Notes under the pieces: model-generated | What the model saw: the letters and a program-made list of their open reading frames with translations, nothing else | Databases searched by the model: none | What the model was told of the DNA's origin: nothing | Assembly (NCBI GenBank): GCA_949126835.1 | Contig: OX421500.1 | Span: 14,664,681-14,728,680, forward strand | Direction of reading: 5' to 3' | Source: Anisus vortex | Taxonomy: Eukaryota > Mollusca > Gastropoda > Planorbidae | DNA length: 64,000 nt | Position numbers and translations under genes: made by a program | In this document: one piece after another, positions 11,801 to 26,800 of the stretch | Layout of the letters: every line of letters starts with the position of its first letter | Numbering within the stretch: the stretch's first letter is position 1

Positions 11801-14800
11801 TTTGTTTAGATTAAATATAATTTGTTGAGCGATGCAAAATTAGCTCTATGCACCAATTTTATCTGAACGAGATACTTTCTTTTCCTATGATCGTATTGCC
11901 AGCAATCTTTCCTTTTTTCCCATTGAAGAAAACCTGTTGATTTAAATCATAGGTTCTCAACGGGGGCGATATCGCCCCCCAGGGGGCGATGAGAAGCTTT
12001 AGGGGGGCGATAACATTCCCGGGGGCGATTGGGGGGCGATGAAGGGCAAATGGGCGGTACAAACGTACCTGCTATAATTTCAACACCTCAGCTATTTGAA
12101 TCGATTAGTTTTTGGATGAAATATGATGTAAACGCAAGTGCTACTAAATATCTGATATCCCCCAACAGTATGCATACATATTAATGAACAAATAAGAATC
12201 GCAATGACTTTACGATGAAGTAGGGGTTAGTATTTGGCTAATATGGTCTGCAGCCGTCTCGTCTAATGGTTGATTCACCGGACTGTCGCCTTAACATCTA
12301 CTAATATTGCTCTTTTGATCTGTTTGTATTACCGAGATGTCCTTTAATGCGTTTGAATCCTTCCTTAAAGTGGTAACCACGATAGCTGTGCGGTATAGAT
12401 ATGGAGTAATCATACAAACTGGGTAGTTATTGTAATGCTTAAAAATATTCATATAAATTCTTTAGTCATACAATATTTATACAATTTTCAAATAATTTTT
12501 TTACAGTTCTATCGTATCATTTCAAAGTTATTAAATGCAAGCCATTTAGTTTTTTATAAAAGAAAAAAAATTGAAATATTACCTCAAATGAAACGGGTTA
12601 ATTATCTCCCTTTAATTAACAAATGTTTCCGCTAAAATTAAGTTAGGGGGGGGGGGGGGGGGCGGTGAGCGGGAAAAAAATGTAAAAGGGGGCGGTGAGC
12701 CGAAAAAGGTTGAGAACCTATGATTTAAATAAACATTTAAAAAGATGTTTCTTGATGCAAAGGAATCGTTTTTTTACATACGCTAATGGCCTCGTTTACA
12801 AATTAGATCTGTGTTGAAGTTTCCAGAGAGGAATCCCAAGAGGCATTAAATAACTGAAAGCCGTTTCTTTTTTTGTTTGGGTTATTTTTCTTCATTTTCA
12901 GAATTGAAATTCTCTTACTCAAAAATAACGGATCCGAAACTGGTAAACGATTATTTCGACGGAACTTCCGTTATGCTGTATGATGACTCTGTAAGTACTG
13001 TAGATATTTTTAAAGTACATTGTACTAACTTATACTACTCTATTATGAGCGCACTGAGCATGCTAATTTAATAGCATGGATAGAAATGGTATAAAAATGC
13101 CCATTCTTATTCTTCTCTTATTATTTTTATTACCCAATGACGTCTTCGGATATCGAGCACTTTCTAGACTGCTTCAAAATATTGTATAGAAAAATAAAAA
13201 TTAAAAGAAATTTTTGAAAAACCTTGATTCATAGACAATTGATCGATTAATCATTGATTCACTGACCGTTGGTCCTTGAACTATTGACCCATGCGCTATT
13301 GATCTAATGACCTTTTGATCTGTCGACCAATGATAAATTGACCCACTGTTCTAGAATACATTTTAAATTGTCTTATCTAATTAGCCTTTCTTTATACAAA
13401 CGGCTCATTATACCTACACATATTATACCTACGTGCATATTATGTGCAGTGTTATGTTATCTTTATGTTATCTGTATGTTATCTTTACAAAGACCTGGAA
13501 CTCTGACGGCATGGAGACTTTCACGCCAATCAGAGACGACATCTTCCACACGGTCTTAAAGCTATCAGAAGAAAATGTCGTGTTTCATGAATTGTCAGAA
13601 ATCTACAAATGTAACGGTAAGCTGGAGTCTGGAGAGATTCGTTGTTATTAGGTTGTTCAATTGTTAAATGCAAGAGCACACATATACCTATTCTTATAAT
13701 AGTGTACTATCAATTACCTAATAAGCACCACGATTATTATAGTCTAAAACTTATTGTTATAGAATTAAGTAAACTTTGCGAGAATAATGGATTAGTATAT
13801 TGGCTGCATGGAGTTTCTAAGGTTATATCATATGTTGTGATATGACTGATAATTTTTTATTTAAACTTTTAACAGATGTTATAATTTGCCGTAAAAAAAA
13901 TTTACGAGATAGGCGTATTAGTTGCATTAAGCGTCATAGACTAAAACATCTATTTTACTGATAGCTTAATTTTATCTTCAAGGTTTCATCGAAGTATGTG
14001 AAATTGTCATTGAGAAGTGGGTTTATCAACTCTTTATATCCGAAAATTGAATACCGCGTGCAAACATGAAGGGTAATGCATTGAATCTTGCACTGTTTTT
14101 TTTTTTGACGTAATACGATTATAAAAATCAGTCAGCCCTATCGCTACATTCAACTAGAATTACAAACAGCTAATTAGTCTTTCTTATAATCAGTACTGCG
14201 TATATAAATGGAGGATTAAAACAAGATTATAATTATTACGATTGATACATGTTCAAAATAAAAAAAAAAATAATATCTCAATTCATTACAAGGTTGTAGT
14301 CTCCTACAAGATTCAACGGTTTGAGTCTGTCTTGTATTTTGTAAGCGATGGTATTCATGCTGCTTTCTTTACTGTTATTTAGGTTGGAAACTCAGAAAAA
14401 AAAACTGGAAAACATCACAGTTCCAAATTGGTGCAATTAAAACATTTTTTTTCATCAAAGGGTAATTTAAACATGAGAACTTGAATTTAAAAGGAGCTTT
14501 GTTATAGTTAGATTGATACATTTGTTATTGATAAACATAATAATTTTTCATCTAATTATAGTTTAATAAAGCATTAACATATTTTTTTTACAGAATTAAT
14601 AATGTGAATTAGACAAACTGCATTGTTAGCACTAATCAATATGCGTTAAAACCCTGTATTTTTTAGCTATTTAGCTTTTTTCATAAGTGATTCGGAAATA
14701 TTCCAGTTGGCGTCTATTTCACTATTAATCGAAAAAAATGGCTAAAGAGCTGCTGAGTTCTTAAACATACTAGACACCGACATCATCACAACAAGTATAC

Positions 14801-17800
14801 GGTAATTAAAGCCACAGGACTAATGCGTATGTGTGGGACAGAATATCTTCAATCGCTGGTCATTAAGAAAACATTATGCCAACAATCAAACGGTGCAAAC
14901 TGACATGGTTCGGTCATGCTTTGCGGCATAATTACAAGCCTAAAACAATCCTCCAGGGCACGGTAGAATATGGACGTCGGAGAGGCCGTCAGCGGAGATG
15001 CTAGTTCGACAATATAATATATTGGACATGACTGCAAATGACTCAACTATTGGTAACCGCTCAATTTAGGCAAAAGTGGAGATAGCTAACTGCTGAGGTT
15101 ACCCCAACGACTACAACGGTCAAGGGATTGATGATGATGAAGATGAAGGTTGTTTTAGAGTTAAATACAAACGCTCCATCTTTCAGTGACTCCACCATTT
15201 AAATTACTAAATACCTGTGTTCCCCAGAACGATTTTGCAACAACGACACAACAGACTGCTCACCTGGATATCACACCTTATATCACGGCAGGTGCCAGTG
15301 TGTATGTCCGGAACACCTTGACCCAGACACTAATTGCAAGTCACAGATTAACGGACGTAAGTCATTGGGGTCTTGTTTGTCAAGGGTTGGTGTGTATTGC
15401 TCCCTATAGGCCCCACATGAAGTTACATTCCTGCTGTGGAAATTGTCGGTGGTGCCTCAATCCCTTGATTACCTAAGCACACGAGTTTTATTTGACCATT
15501 TTGGTTTATCTATCACTGTCGAAGATTCTAAGACTTAAAAGGTATTGAATTTCTGTAATCAAAAAAGAGAATGCTTCTCTTTTCTTCTTCTTTTTTTATA
15601 GCATTTTTATATTTCGCTTAAAATAAGGAACATTTATACTTTCTGAATACTTTCGAATAAGTCTGGCCCTAATTTTCATCAAAATTAATATTAATTGATG
15701 AATTCTATTGAATGTTTCTATAAACCTGTGATTTCGTACAAAAGTACATTGATGAAAACTAAATCATGCACAATTCAATCCACAGCTGCTCACAATCTTC
15801 GTTGGCCGAAAACGCCCATGATATTCTACGGAAGTGACCACTGTCCAAGCGAGTTTGACCCTGTGCCAGGCCTGCTGCCGATGACCTTAGTTTATGGGGC
15901 CAGGCAGGATCCGTTGCCTGATAAGTTTCCGGTCAACGGATCGACCATCACGTTTAAGCTGTGCTCCAAGTCTGGTCCTCATAACGCATCGGACATTGAC
16001 TGGACATCTTGGCCCATCGGTGGTCAGCTCTGTTTTGTGAGACCCGTTGGAATGAAGTGTGGTGGAAGTACGTATCTGTGGATAGTATCTTCCTTCATAG
16101 CATTAGGCGTGGAACGGGTTACCTGAACAAATCAGGAAAAAATTGAACAATTCAGCAAAAATAACAATTTATTTTCATATTAAAAGGCTAATCAAAATTT
16201 AAGACTAGCCTCAAAAGACAAATTAGCAAGGGACGCAATAATCTTATGTATAGATAGAGCGTCTGTACATATAAAATAAGAAAGAACTCTTTGAATGTTT
16301 TTTGATTTTGTTAGTATGTCTTATTAGACCAATGGCGTAACAATGTAGTGTGTAGATTGCACAATGCAATATTGACTCTTAGTCATTGAGACCTATATCT
16401 TCGAAAACGCAGTCAATTATTTTTTTTTCTTCAATTTGATACATATAATAGAAGTTGAATTTACTATGAACCTGGATAGGGTGCTGACTAAAAATACTTT
16501 GTAAGTATATTGTAAGTTTCACATTAACTTTTATAATGTACTTAATGCACAAGTTTTCTTTCCTCTAAAAATGGTTTTCAGAACATCTTTAAGTTTTGTT
16601 TTTAACCATAAAATAAGACAAAAATCTTTGGATGAATTTAAATCCGATTTTTTTTTTACGAAATTGTTCGGTGTTCAAAAAGTGTGACATGCTTGTTTTC
16701 AGCCCCATGCTTCCAGTAATTAAAAAAAAATATATAAAAATGTATGGTCTAAAATGTATTTCTATTATATATCATTCAAGCTAAGATAAATTGTAAGTGT
16801 GAATTGTGTAAATATTGATTAAACATTGATTCATTAAGACCATTTAATAGTTCAATGGCATTTTGTAAAACAACCTGCACGTTAAAACCAACATTTAGAT
16901 TTCGCTTTTCGTTCTGTAAAATATTGTATGAACATCTTTTTTAAACATTTAAGCGAATATTCACAATTAACAAAAGTATCACCAATAATTAAATCACTAA
17001 GCCTTGAAACACTAGAGGACAGAGGAGCAAAGACTAAAGTAATAATAATATATAAGGGATTAAACTCTAATTTAGAAATACAACACAATAACAACCTCTT
17101 GCAATGCTGATTAGGCTATGTTTATCACATGAGGACAGAAACACTTTTCTTAACCCTTATGCGAGAACAAAGGAAAATAAATACTTTTTCTTCCCGAGTG
17201 GCATTCCGGGCATTAAATGGGTTGCCTGAATAAACCAGGAAAACTAGTAATTTAAGGGTAGGGACGGCAGTGAAATTGATCTAAATGTCAGAAAATTCAT
17301 TTTTTATGCTTTCACCTAAGTTGTATACTTTAATTATTCCTGGATCTAAATCATTACGTTTGGAAATTTTAGTAACATTATTTAAATGTAAAAATTGCAT
17401 TTGTAATGGGTATACATCAGAATTGTATTTTTTTAACATGTTTACACTACAGTAATATAAAAAAAATGACTTTAATTATATATTTATATATATGAAATTA
17501 AAGGTTAACATCTTGTCTTTGTGGGAAAAAAATTTTACAACAAACCATTAAGAAATAGTTGAAAAAATTGAATTTTTCAGTTTTACTCCCAAATTTGTTT
17601 TTCCCTAGGATTGTCAGTTTTTCAGGTTTTTCTCAAAAAAATACTTTTTTTTCTTCTTTTTGTATTAACTTCCTTATTTATGAACCAATCTTTATGAATT
17701 TTTTTGCATACATTTATTACGTGTATATAATTAAAGTTACTAGATGAATTTTTGATACGAGTTTTACTTTTCCTTAAATTAAATTTGTAATTAAAATTTT

Positions 17801-20800
17801 TAGCAATAATTTTTTTTTTCTTGTCCTACTAAAAAAATTATATATTTTTATCATTTAAACCAAAATTCATCTGCTAGTTTTATAAAAATATAGCTTATAA
17901 ATATTTCCGCCAAGTTGCAATACATTATCTTGATAAATAATCAAGTTGATACATTTTATTGTACGTGGTAAATCGTTAAATAAAAAATCCAAAATGGCCG
18001 CCATTTCAATCGCTACCATCAGAAAATTTTTTTTTTTATGTATACTTACTCGGGCTTGTTTGTACTATATATATATGAAAAATGATCATGATACGTGTAC
18101 AAATAAATAAAAATAGGTTTTACTGGTTCCCCTACCCTTAACATCATTTAAAACACAAATGCAAGACTAGACTCGGAGAACGGGTGAACGTAAGACGCAA
18201 TAATATACTTATAGAACGAGCGTCTGTAATATATAATATAACACTAATTATTCACGTGTTAAATACAAGACCTTTAAAATTAAGTCCTGTTCGTGTATTC
18301 CTAATATCCATTGAGTTCAGATTCTTGAAGTGCTAATTTCTTTTATAAATTATTACAAAATAATATAAATACTCTTTTCTTATAGCTTATACGCACACAA
18401 ACACACAAAGAAATTTGTAGACAAACTTTCATATTAAAATTTTCTTTGTGTGTGGTTTTAACACAGTTTTTGAAAAGGGCAGCATCCAGTTTAGTATTCA
18501 CAGTGAGCCCCATCCGACTGGATACATCGGTGACATCCACATTAATGGAACTGTGGTGACCATGAACTTCTGCTGCAAGAACAAAGAGCATTACGGAATC
18601 ACCATTGACCTGCCCAACGTCGAGCCCTTTAGGCTTATACAGAAGAGCTACGAAGGCTGTCCGACTGTAAGAGGTCAGTTGCCCTTACTGATCCTTTATA
18701 GTTGCCCTCAATTATATATTAATACGTAATACTTAATATTTGCCCTCATATATTAAACATTTGGCCTTGGATAACTTGCACATTTGGCAGGCAATCTGAA
18801 GGTTCTGGGTTCGAATCCTGGTGCAGGATAGGATTTTTCGACGGGACATGAGGGTGTCCCTGAGTCTACCCATCTCTGATGTGTAACTGACATTTGTTGG
18901 GGTGAAGTAAAGGCGGCTGAGCATTGTGCTGGCCTAACATTTCCTCGTAAGCCGTGGCAACAGAAAATAGTGAATGCTACTTCACCAGTCTTATGATCAC
19001 TTTGGTCCGAAGGGTACTTTACTTACGGATAATTCTTAGTGACTTAAATTATACTTTATAGTTACAATTGTTAGTTTTTTAATTGTTGCCTCAAATATTT
19101 GTCCAAAATAATACTAGTTATTTTACCACAAAATGAAAGTAGTTAGTTACCAAAAATAATACTATTTTGTTTTCTTATATTATATGACATCAGTTATTAG
19201 ACCTAAGTTTTAGTGGCTGTCCCAAATAAAATTAATTAGTAGCTCAATAAGTTGCCCCGAGTAATACTACCTGGTAGCCTCAATTTATACTGTTCAGTTA
19301 GACACCAAAGTAAAATGGCATTTTATTGATACTGTACAATTAAAAAATAATGTCGGTTGCCTAAAAATTGAATGGACCAGTTGCCCCAAAAAGCTACACA
19401 CGCATTGTCCCAGACATATGCACCAGGTAGTTTATTAGCCCCATTTAAAAAAAAAATTATTACTAATTAAAGTCCATTCAGTTTGCAATTAATTCTGCCA
19501 CAATTAATGTCAAGGTATTTTTAATTCAAGGTATGAAAATGACGCGGTCACAGTTCACAATATGGTCAGCGAATTCTACGAAGTTTGGACCAAATCCTCC
19601 GCAGAGTTATTTCTATTACAACTCATTCCTGCATTACCAGTGCTACTACCAACCGCCTACGTATGGTGAGTTATGTTGAAAGGATGTGAAAAAAAGGGTT
19701 GGTTTAGAGTTTCGACTAAGTGTATAAAGTTAGTTGATACACTATTGAGTAGCCTAGCTACGTATTTTATCTCTAGCCAACCACTTGTTGCTTCAGATTT
19801 TCATTTTTGTTGGAAGTTTAGGAGGGAAATCAATCAAATATTGTGTGCCAGGATAGGCAGAAGAATTTGATAGATGTATAGATATATATTTTTACAAAGC
19901 TTTTTTTTGTAAAAAAAAATAGGTGCCGGCACTCAGTGATGGATTGCCTAACTTTTAAAGCAGTTTCGCATTTTATATTTTAATTCTTATTGCGCGCAAT
20001 TTAAAAAAAAAATCAATTTTAACAAATTAATAATATAATCAATTAATAATAAACGTTTAAATACAAGAAAAGTGATAATTTTTTACCCGCAAAAAAGCAC
20101 TGTATTTTTATTTAGAAAATGTGATGCAACAAACGCGTGCATATCACTACTCTCCAGGCTGTAACAAGTGGGTCACGTTGACCTTAACGAACCGAACCGT
20201 CACCATCACAACACCGGGTTACCCAGCCCATCGTGACCCGAACAGAAGATGCCTGTACGACTTCAAAGTAAGTAGCAATGCAAATTAGGGAACATTTAAA
20301 AAAGTGAGAACGGAGTGTTTTTGATGTATTCGTTATGCCTATTTGTTGTGTTGTTTCCCTTGTGTGAACTGTGAGAGTGCTTCCCCATGTGTTGTTGGCC
20401 CAGAATAACCTGTGTGTTTGTTGTTACCTGAGCTACTACCGCATGGGTGCTCCGTGTTAATCATTTTATTCATAATAAAGCCTTGTGTTGAGTGCTTAAC
20501 CCTTACAGTCCCGGGCGCGTATATAGCGGAACTGAAGGCAGCATAGATAGAAGTAGGTCGGTACGGGAAGGGTTAAGATGCTTTGCAATTCATTAATATT
20601 ACTTTTAGTAGTATTACGTTTCAATATATTATAGTTTTGTTGTCAGTTCTACTTTGACATATATTAACGTTACCCAAGGGTCAAAAATTCACAAGTGGCA
20701 TTGCTTTTCAGTGGCGTAGCCAGGTTTTGACCCTAGGGGGAGCGAAATTTTAGGAAAAAGGCCCCACTTTTAGCAATTTTTCCAGATTAATAGAATAACT

Positions 20801-23800
20801 AAGAATTCGTACGTATCAGTGTTATAAGAAAACCCAGTGCCTCAGGATACACACAATGTATAATTATTATTGTGCAGTTTTTATTTCACCATTCACGATT
20901 CTTTTTCTAGAAGCTAATAATAGTGATGGGAATTTCTGCTAAATTTATTGCATCTACTGCTCATTTTCGGGATGAACATCTGGTATCTAAAGTATTTATA
21001 GAATCAACGCGAATGCTCTATAGCAGGGGTCGGCAACCTAAAGCACGCGTGCCAGACTTGGCATGCAGAACGATTTTCAGTGGCACGCGAAGGACCTCCA
21101 ATATTTTTTTTTAATGCAAGTGAAAACAACGTTTGTCAGCATAATTAGTGGGTGCTGAATGGCGAACTACATGGGAATCACACTGGACGTCGACTGCTTT
21201 AGTTCAGGAATGTTTGTATGCAAAGCTCCCATGCATTGGACTTGCAATCTGTGATTGAATCTATTGTTAAGATAGTCAATTGTATAGTTTCTCAAGTCTC
21301 TTCTAGAAGAAAGTATACGGAGTATAGGTAAAGTCTTGGATATTATTATATTATTTTCTTGTCTGGAAGCAATTAAGATGTATCTTAATGGCAAAAAAAT
21401 AATAATTCCGTTATTGAATGAGGAGAACTGACTGTTGAAGCCAATGTTTCTGAATGACTTGGCGACACGTTTCAGTGAGTTAAACTTCCATTTACAAGAC
21501 TGGGTCCAAAAGCACTTGAAGTGTTGGACAACTGCAATGGATTTGCATTGATAGCGGGCATATCTTTCAGTGAAATCAATTTCAGAACATTTAACTATTT
21601 CCCTATTTTAAGGCAAATTAAGATAGATGAACATTTTCAGAAGTACACTAGTTATATCAAAACAATTAAATCTAACTCGTCTGGTATCACTAGCATCAAA
21701 TTTGGAGCATTTAATTGAAGGGAGATAATTAGCTCGTTTTCTTTACATTAATATTTCTAATATGTTTCTTTTTTGTTTCCTTTAAAATAAATTAATGGTT
21801 TTTAATTTATAACTCTAAAATGATCAAATTACACAAGATAGTTGAAAATTATATAAATATTTTATGACTAAAGAATGTTCATTTACATTTTTGAACATTA
21901 AAATAACTACCCAGTTTGTATAATTATCAAGTATTTCTTCGTCTTAATTGCAATGGCTGCATTGTTGTTGGTGTTGGCGTTACAATAATATGTTATAGTA
22001 AATCTCAGTTATTCTGAGAGGAAACATTAAAGACTTAATTAAAGGGAGATAATTAACCCGTTTTCTTTACATTACTATTTCTAAAATGTTTATTTTTTGT
22101 TTCCTTAAAAAAAATATTGAAGACTTTATATCTATTAGTAGAATTATTTCTTGACAACTAAATTGAAATGGTGATAACTATTAATGTGTAAGTTGAGTAA
22201 TGAAATTGTGTATAAGCTATTAATGGATTTTCTTTTAAAAGCTGATAATAACAAACATCGTAATTTTTTTATTAAATATAAAACGCTTTAATGATTTTCT
22301 CTATTACGCTCCATTTCTTTTGGTCTTGGTCTTGCTACAGAAGTAAATAAATTGTCTTATAAAAATAATATAGTTGATCAGTTTGACTTTCACGCTGTTG
22401 GCACGCTGAATGATTTAAAATGATTGTAATAAATTAAATTGTTCAAATGCAAGCTTGAGCGGCCGCTCCCCTGCTCCCCTGCTCCCCGCATCCCCTGCTC
22501 CCCCCCCCCTGGCTACGGTACTGTTGCTTTTGTGCTCTAAGAGATCGGTGCCCTGTAGCAGATATCCTTCAGATCATGCTATCGTTCATTAAACATTAAG
22601 TAATATTTGATCTGGGCACCGTCAGAATTGCCTTCGAGCTCTAAGCAGATCAACAACACACACCTGTTGTATTTTGCTAAGTTGATCGGACTGTCACTTT
22701 GTTCGTTTTAAGGTCCCCGAAGATGTCAAACTCAGGCTTACCATCAACAGTTTTGACCTTCACACAAACGACATGTTTCTTGCGAAGAGATATCACCAAT
22801 GGCAAGACCCGTATCAGTAAGGGCTTAACTTAGTCAATCTGTATATGTATGTGTTGTGTATTTTTGTTTATTTACACAAAACATAATGTATGTGTATAGG
22901 CCTTTTGTGTTTCGAAGGACTTGTCAACATTGTTTTTCAGTATCTATTCCATATTTCGTTTTAGCACCCTATTTTACTATCTAAGGCTTTATTTATGATT
23001 CTATTTATCTACATATATGTTGGTCTAACGACCTACCTACCTACCTACCAACCTACCTACCTACCTACCTATTTATAAACCTATCTTTTTTTCTATCTAT
23101 GAAGCCATCCATAAATTGCGTACTTACTAAGGGGCTAAAGAGGTGTTGAATTTGGGAGATTTCGCTTGCGCTTGTGTACGGGGAGGCGGAAGGAGTCTCA
23201 AGAGAAACTGCTCGCACGTTTATATATGGCCTGTGTAATAATTAAAAAAAAAAACAACAACAATCGCACAAGCCAGAAGATTGTTTGAAATCACAGACAT
23301 TAGATTCGAACACAATAAACTAGTTAATTCTCAATGGAAGCCAGTGTGAGGAACAAACAATTTGAAAATAAGTGAGACCAATGAATGTCGGTTTTGTTTT
23401 TTTATGATAACAAACGACTCTTGAGTCCGATTGATTCCGGATTAATTTGCAATAATTAGCTATAAATGGTTTTATGCCTAAGTAATTTATTTGAAGTTTT
23501 GAAAGTTTGATTCCAACAGAAACGTTTACATATTACTAAAGCTAATTTACGTGAACGAATGTTGGGTATGAGACAAAATGAGTGCGGGTGAATGAGGGTG
23601 AGACAAAAGTTTGACGTGGAATAAGTGGGCTAAGGGATTAAAATACAACTACTATATGGATAACCTCTATCTATAAATATATCTTACATCCTTACACATT
23701 TCTCTATCTAACAGTCTATCCATTTAACTATTTTTCAATCTATGTTCTCTATTTTACATGAATCGATATTTGGCATGTCAAACATTCCCAGAATTCCCAA

Positions 23801-26800
23801 CACCAACTGGCCACGTCAGCTGATCAGTGAGAAGAATTACCTCTCTTTGGAGTTCTGGTCATCGTGGGAGATAACTGGCAACAAGGGAATTAACTTCACA
23901 GTGGACATTCTGCCAGGTAAATTTAAATAAAGCAAACATATCAAACATATCTTAATTCTACAACACCATTATCATAGCACACGAATAAATTAACTTATTA
24001 TTGACTGAGAATATTTCATCATTTGTCCTTTTGGTTCCTTGAGGAACATATGGCAACTTTTCAGACTCGTCCCCCTTAGAATCTGCGTCGCATAAAGCTC
24101 ATGGGTAATTACCTGATAAGTCATTACAAACTCGGATTTGCCTATTTACATCTTTAAAAAAAAATGTTTGCTCAAATATTTTTTTACTCTTTGCGATGTC
24201 CAAAATACCAAAATCTAATTTTTTTAATGCTCTGCTATCCAGGGGAAGGCCGAAATACCATGGTCTATTTTTGTTTAAACATCCCAGGTTACAAAGTAAA
24301 ACTTTAATATGAGATCTAATGTAAAATACCCAGCAGTAGACTTACATGTGTATTTCTTTTCTTGTATTTTTTAGATACAGAAATGTGTTATAACGTAAGC
24401 ATGCAAGGAAGAGACTACTCAGGAAATAAATCGGTCGGCGAAACTTATGACGATTGCGTCCCTTGGATCGACGCCATTACCTGTGAGGGTTTTCATTACG
24501 ATGGGTTAGTCTTGCCTTGAATAAATACCTTATTTACACAAAATCATGGAATATATTAACTTAGCGAGAACAAATGCATATAAGTACACAATCCTCACGA
24601 GTGGCATTCATACATGGAATGGGTTGCCTGAACAAACCAGGAAAACCAGTAAATTAACATAATTGAAAAACATTAGTGAAGATGCAAGACTAGACTCGGA
24701 CCACGTATGAGCGTCGGACGCAATAATCTTCTTTATTGAAGGAGCGTCTGTAATGTATAAAATAAGTTACTACTATTTAAGGTTCATGGAAATCTTATAA
24801 TTGAGGATTCTTTAATAAACTTTATATCCGCTTCTATCGGGTCCTATTGTTATTTTTTTTTTTAGTTGCATTTACATACACTTTGTAATACGTGTTGGCG
24901 AGAAACCTTGGTAACAAGTCATAATATACTTGTTTGATCTTCTGAACATGTCGAAATACAATTAAAAATATGTATAGTTATTACAGCATCAGAAAAAATC
25001 ACACAATGGTAGCAACTGTTCACAAGAAATGACAACTTACAAACTATTCCCAAAGGCACCATTTCTGACTGCATCTCTCGCAACTTGTCATTGTACCTCT
25101 CTTTGTCAGCCTTTCTATTTCTGCTCGTGTACTCTGCGCAGCAGAATAGTCTTTTGCAAAGCCTGCCGATCTGTCTACACGTCCATACCACCCAAGTTTC
25201 ATGATCTTGTAATCATGTCGTCGTACGGACTTTCGACGTTGATGATTCATTCACGTAAGCTTCTTTTTTTGTATGCTCCTAGTGTAGGAAATTAAAAATC
25301 TTGCCGAAGCATCTCATTTAAAAGGCTAAGATTCTTCTCATGTGATCTACTGCTAGCTTCTAGCTTTCAAATAAAATGCATTTATACCGACATCGTCAGA
25401 GAGCGCATTGGTGGAATCTTCCAAGAAAGGCAGATATTCTTGCTTCGCAAGAAGCTGAAATTGTCTGCGCTGCAAGTGTCTGTGCTATTCTGGCAAGAAT
25501 TTCTGACTTCGTCTAAATACTTTGACACCTAAATATTAGCATTATCTTTTAAAGATATCCCTCTCTGTGTGACCGTCTTGATCGAAGATGACCATTTTTG
25601 TCACCCTATGAAGTTTGGGGTGTGGCTGTTCAATGGGTTCTCATGTGGCTAATGAGGCCTAACTATGCCCGGCAGGTAGGTTAGTAATCCTTACAGGGGA
25701 AGGTCTGGACGTTAGCGGCAAGGTCTAGGGCACGGTCTTTCCTGGCTTGCCTCCTGGACTCAGTTGCTCTCTCTTTTTTTTTTGCTTCGCTTAGTGCTCC
25801 TCCGTTATGAACTGCTGAGCGCCATGAGCCACGGTATTTGGCCGCCAACTCCCAGTAGTCGTCTTTAATACAGAACGCTTTAAGTGTTGCCTTGATTGTG
25901 TCTTTGTAGCGCTTTTTTAGACATGCGCGAGCACGCTGACCGTTTTATAGCTCGCCTTAAAAGAGCCTCTATTGGAGCCGGCAGTATGGCAATGTTACAA
26001 CATGCCCTGCCCTACGAAGCTGAGACTGCATGAGACTTGATATAGATATTTTTTCTTAAGCTAAACAGTGGAATTTCGACATCACTCTTGTTATCTGAAC
26101 TAAACAATGGAATATTAAGATCTTCATTTGCGTATGTATAGGGCTGTATTTGTCCAATCAGGTTAGACGGAGTTTCCTTGCTTCTGAGTGGGAACCAATG
26201 TAGAAATCCAAATGGCGCCCTGCTCCAGCCGTGGTGCTATACCTACGTCAGGGACCGGATGTGTCATCAGCGATACTGCGACGTCTGCAATTTATGTAAG
26301 TCATGAGTGTCAAGAAAAAAACACGTGATACTGGTAAAGAAATTGTTATAAAAGTTATATAATGTAAAATGTATAGTGCGCTCGCCGAAGCCATTTAGTT
26401 TCAACTATATGTATAAGTTCGTGGTACATATACTATTATATTGCTATTAGTCGGAATCAGATCATTATTATAGTACCGGTAATAGTGAGGACCGATATTA
26501 TTATTATTATTATTTATGAGCAATAATTGTTTTATACTAATCAAATGTATTTCATATTTCTCGAAACTTTATGTTTTGTGCTATATAGGCTTGGAATAAT
26601 TATCTAGTTGGCCTACTTACTGTATTCAATTGAACTAATACAAAATGATTTTTTAAAAATACTTCGTTTGTTTTAAGTAATGTCTAGTTATTCCCCTCTG
26701 GGAAAGTCGAAAACTCATCTCCACAACTTTTGGTTAATAAGCCATCTTTACATATTCTAGACCATTGAAAATTTCACAAATTGATCCATGTTGGCAAAAC

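Noticed and set aside
15186..15476. A 96-codon frame across gene 1 exon 6
   Set aside because: It is a shadow: the true frame, fixed by phases on both sides, is Cys-rich and starts at 15228.
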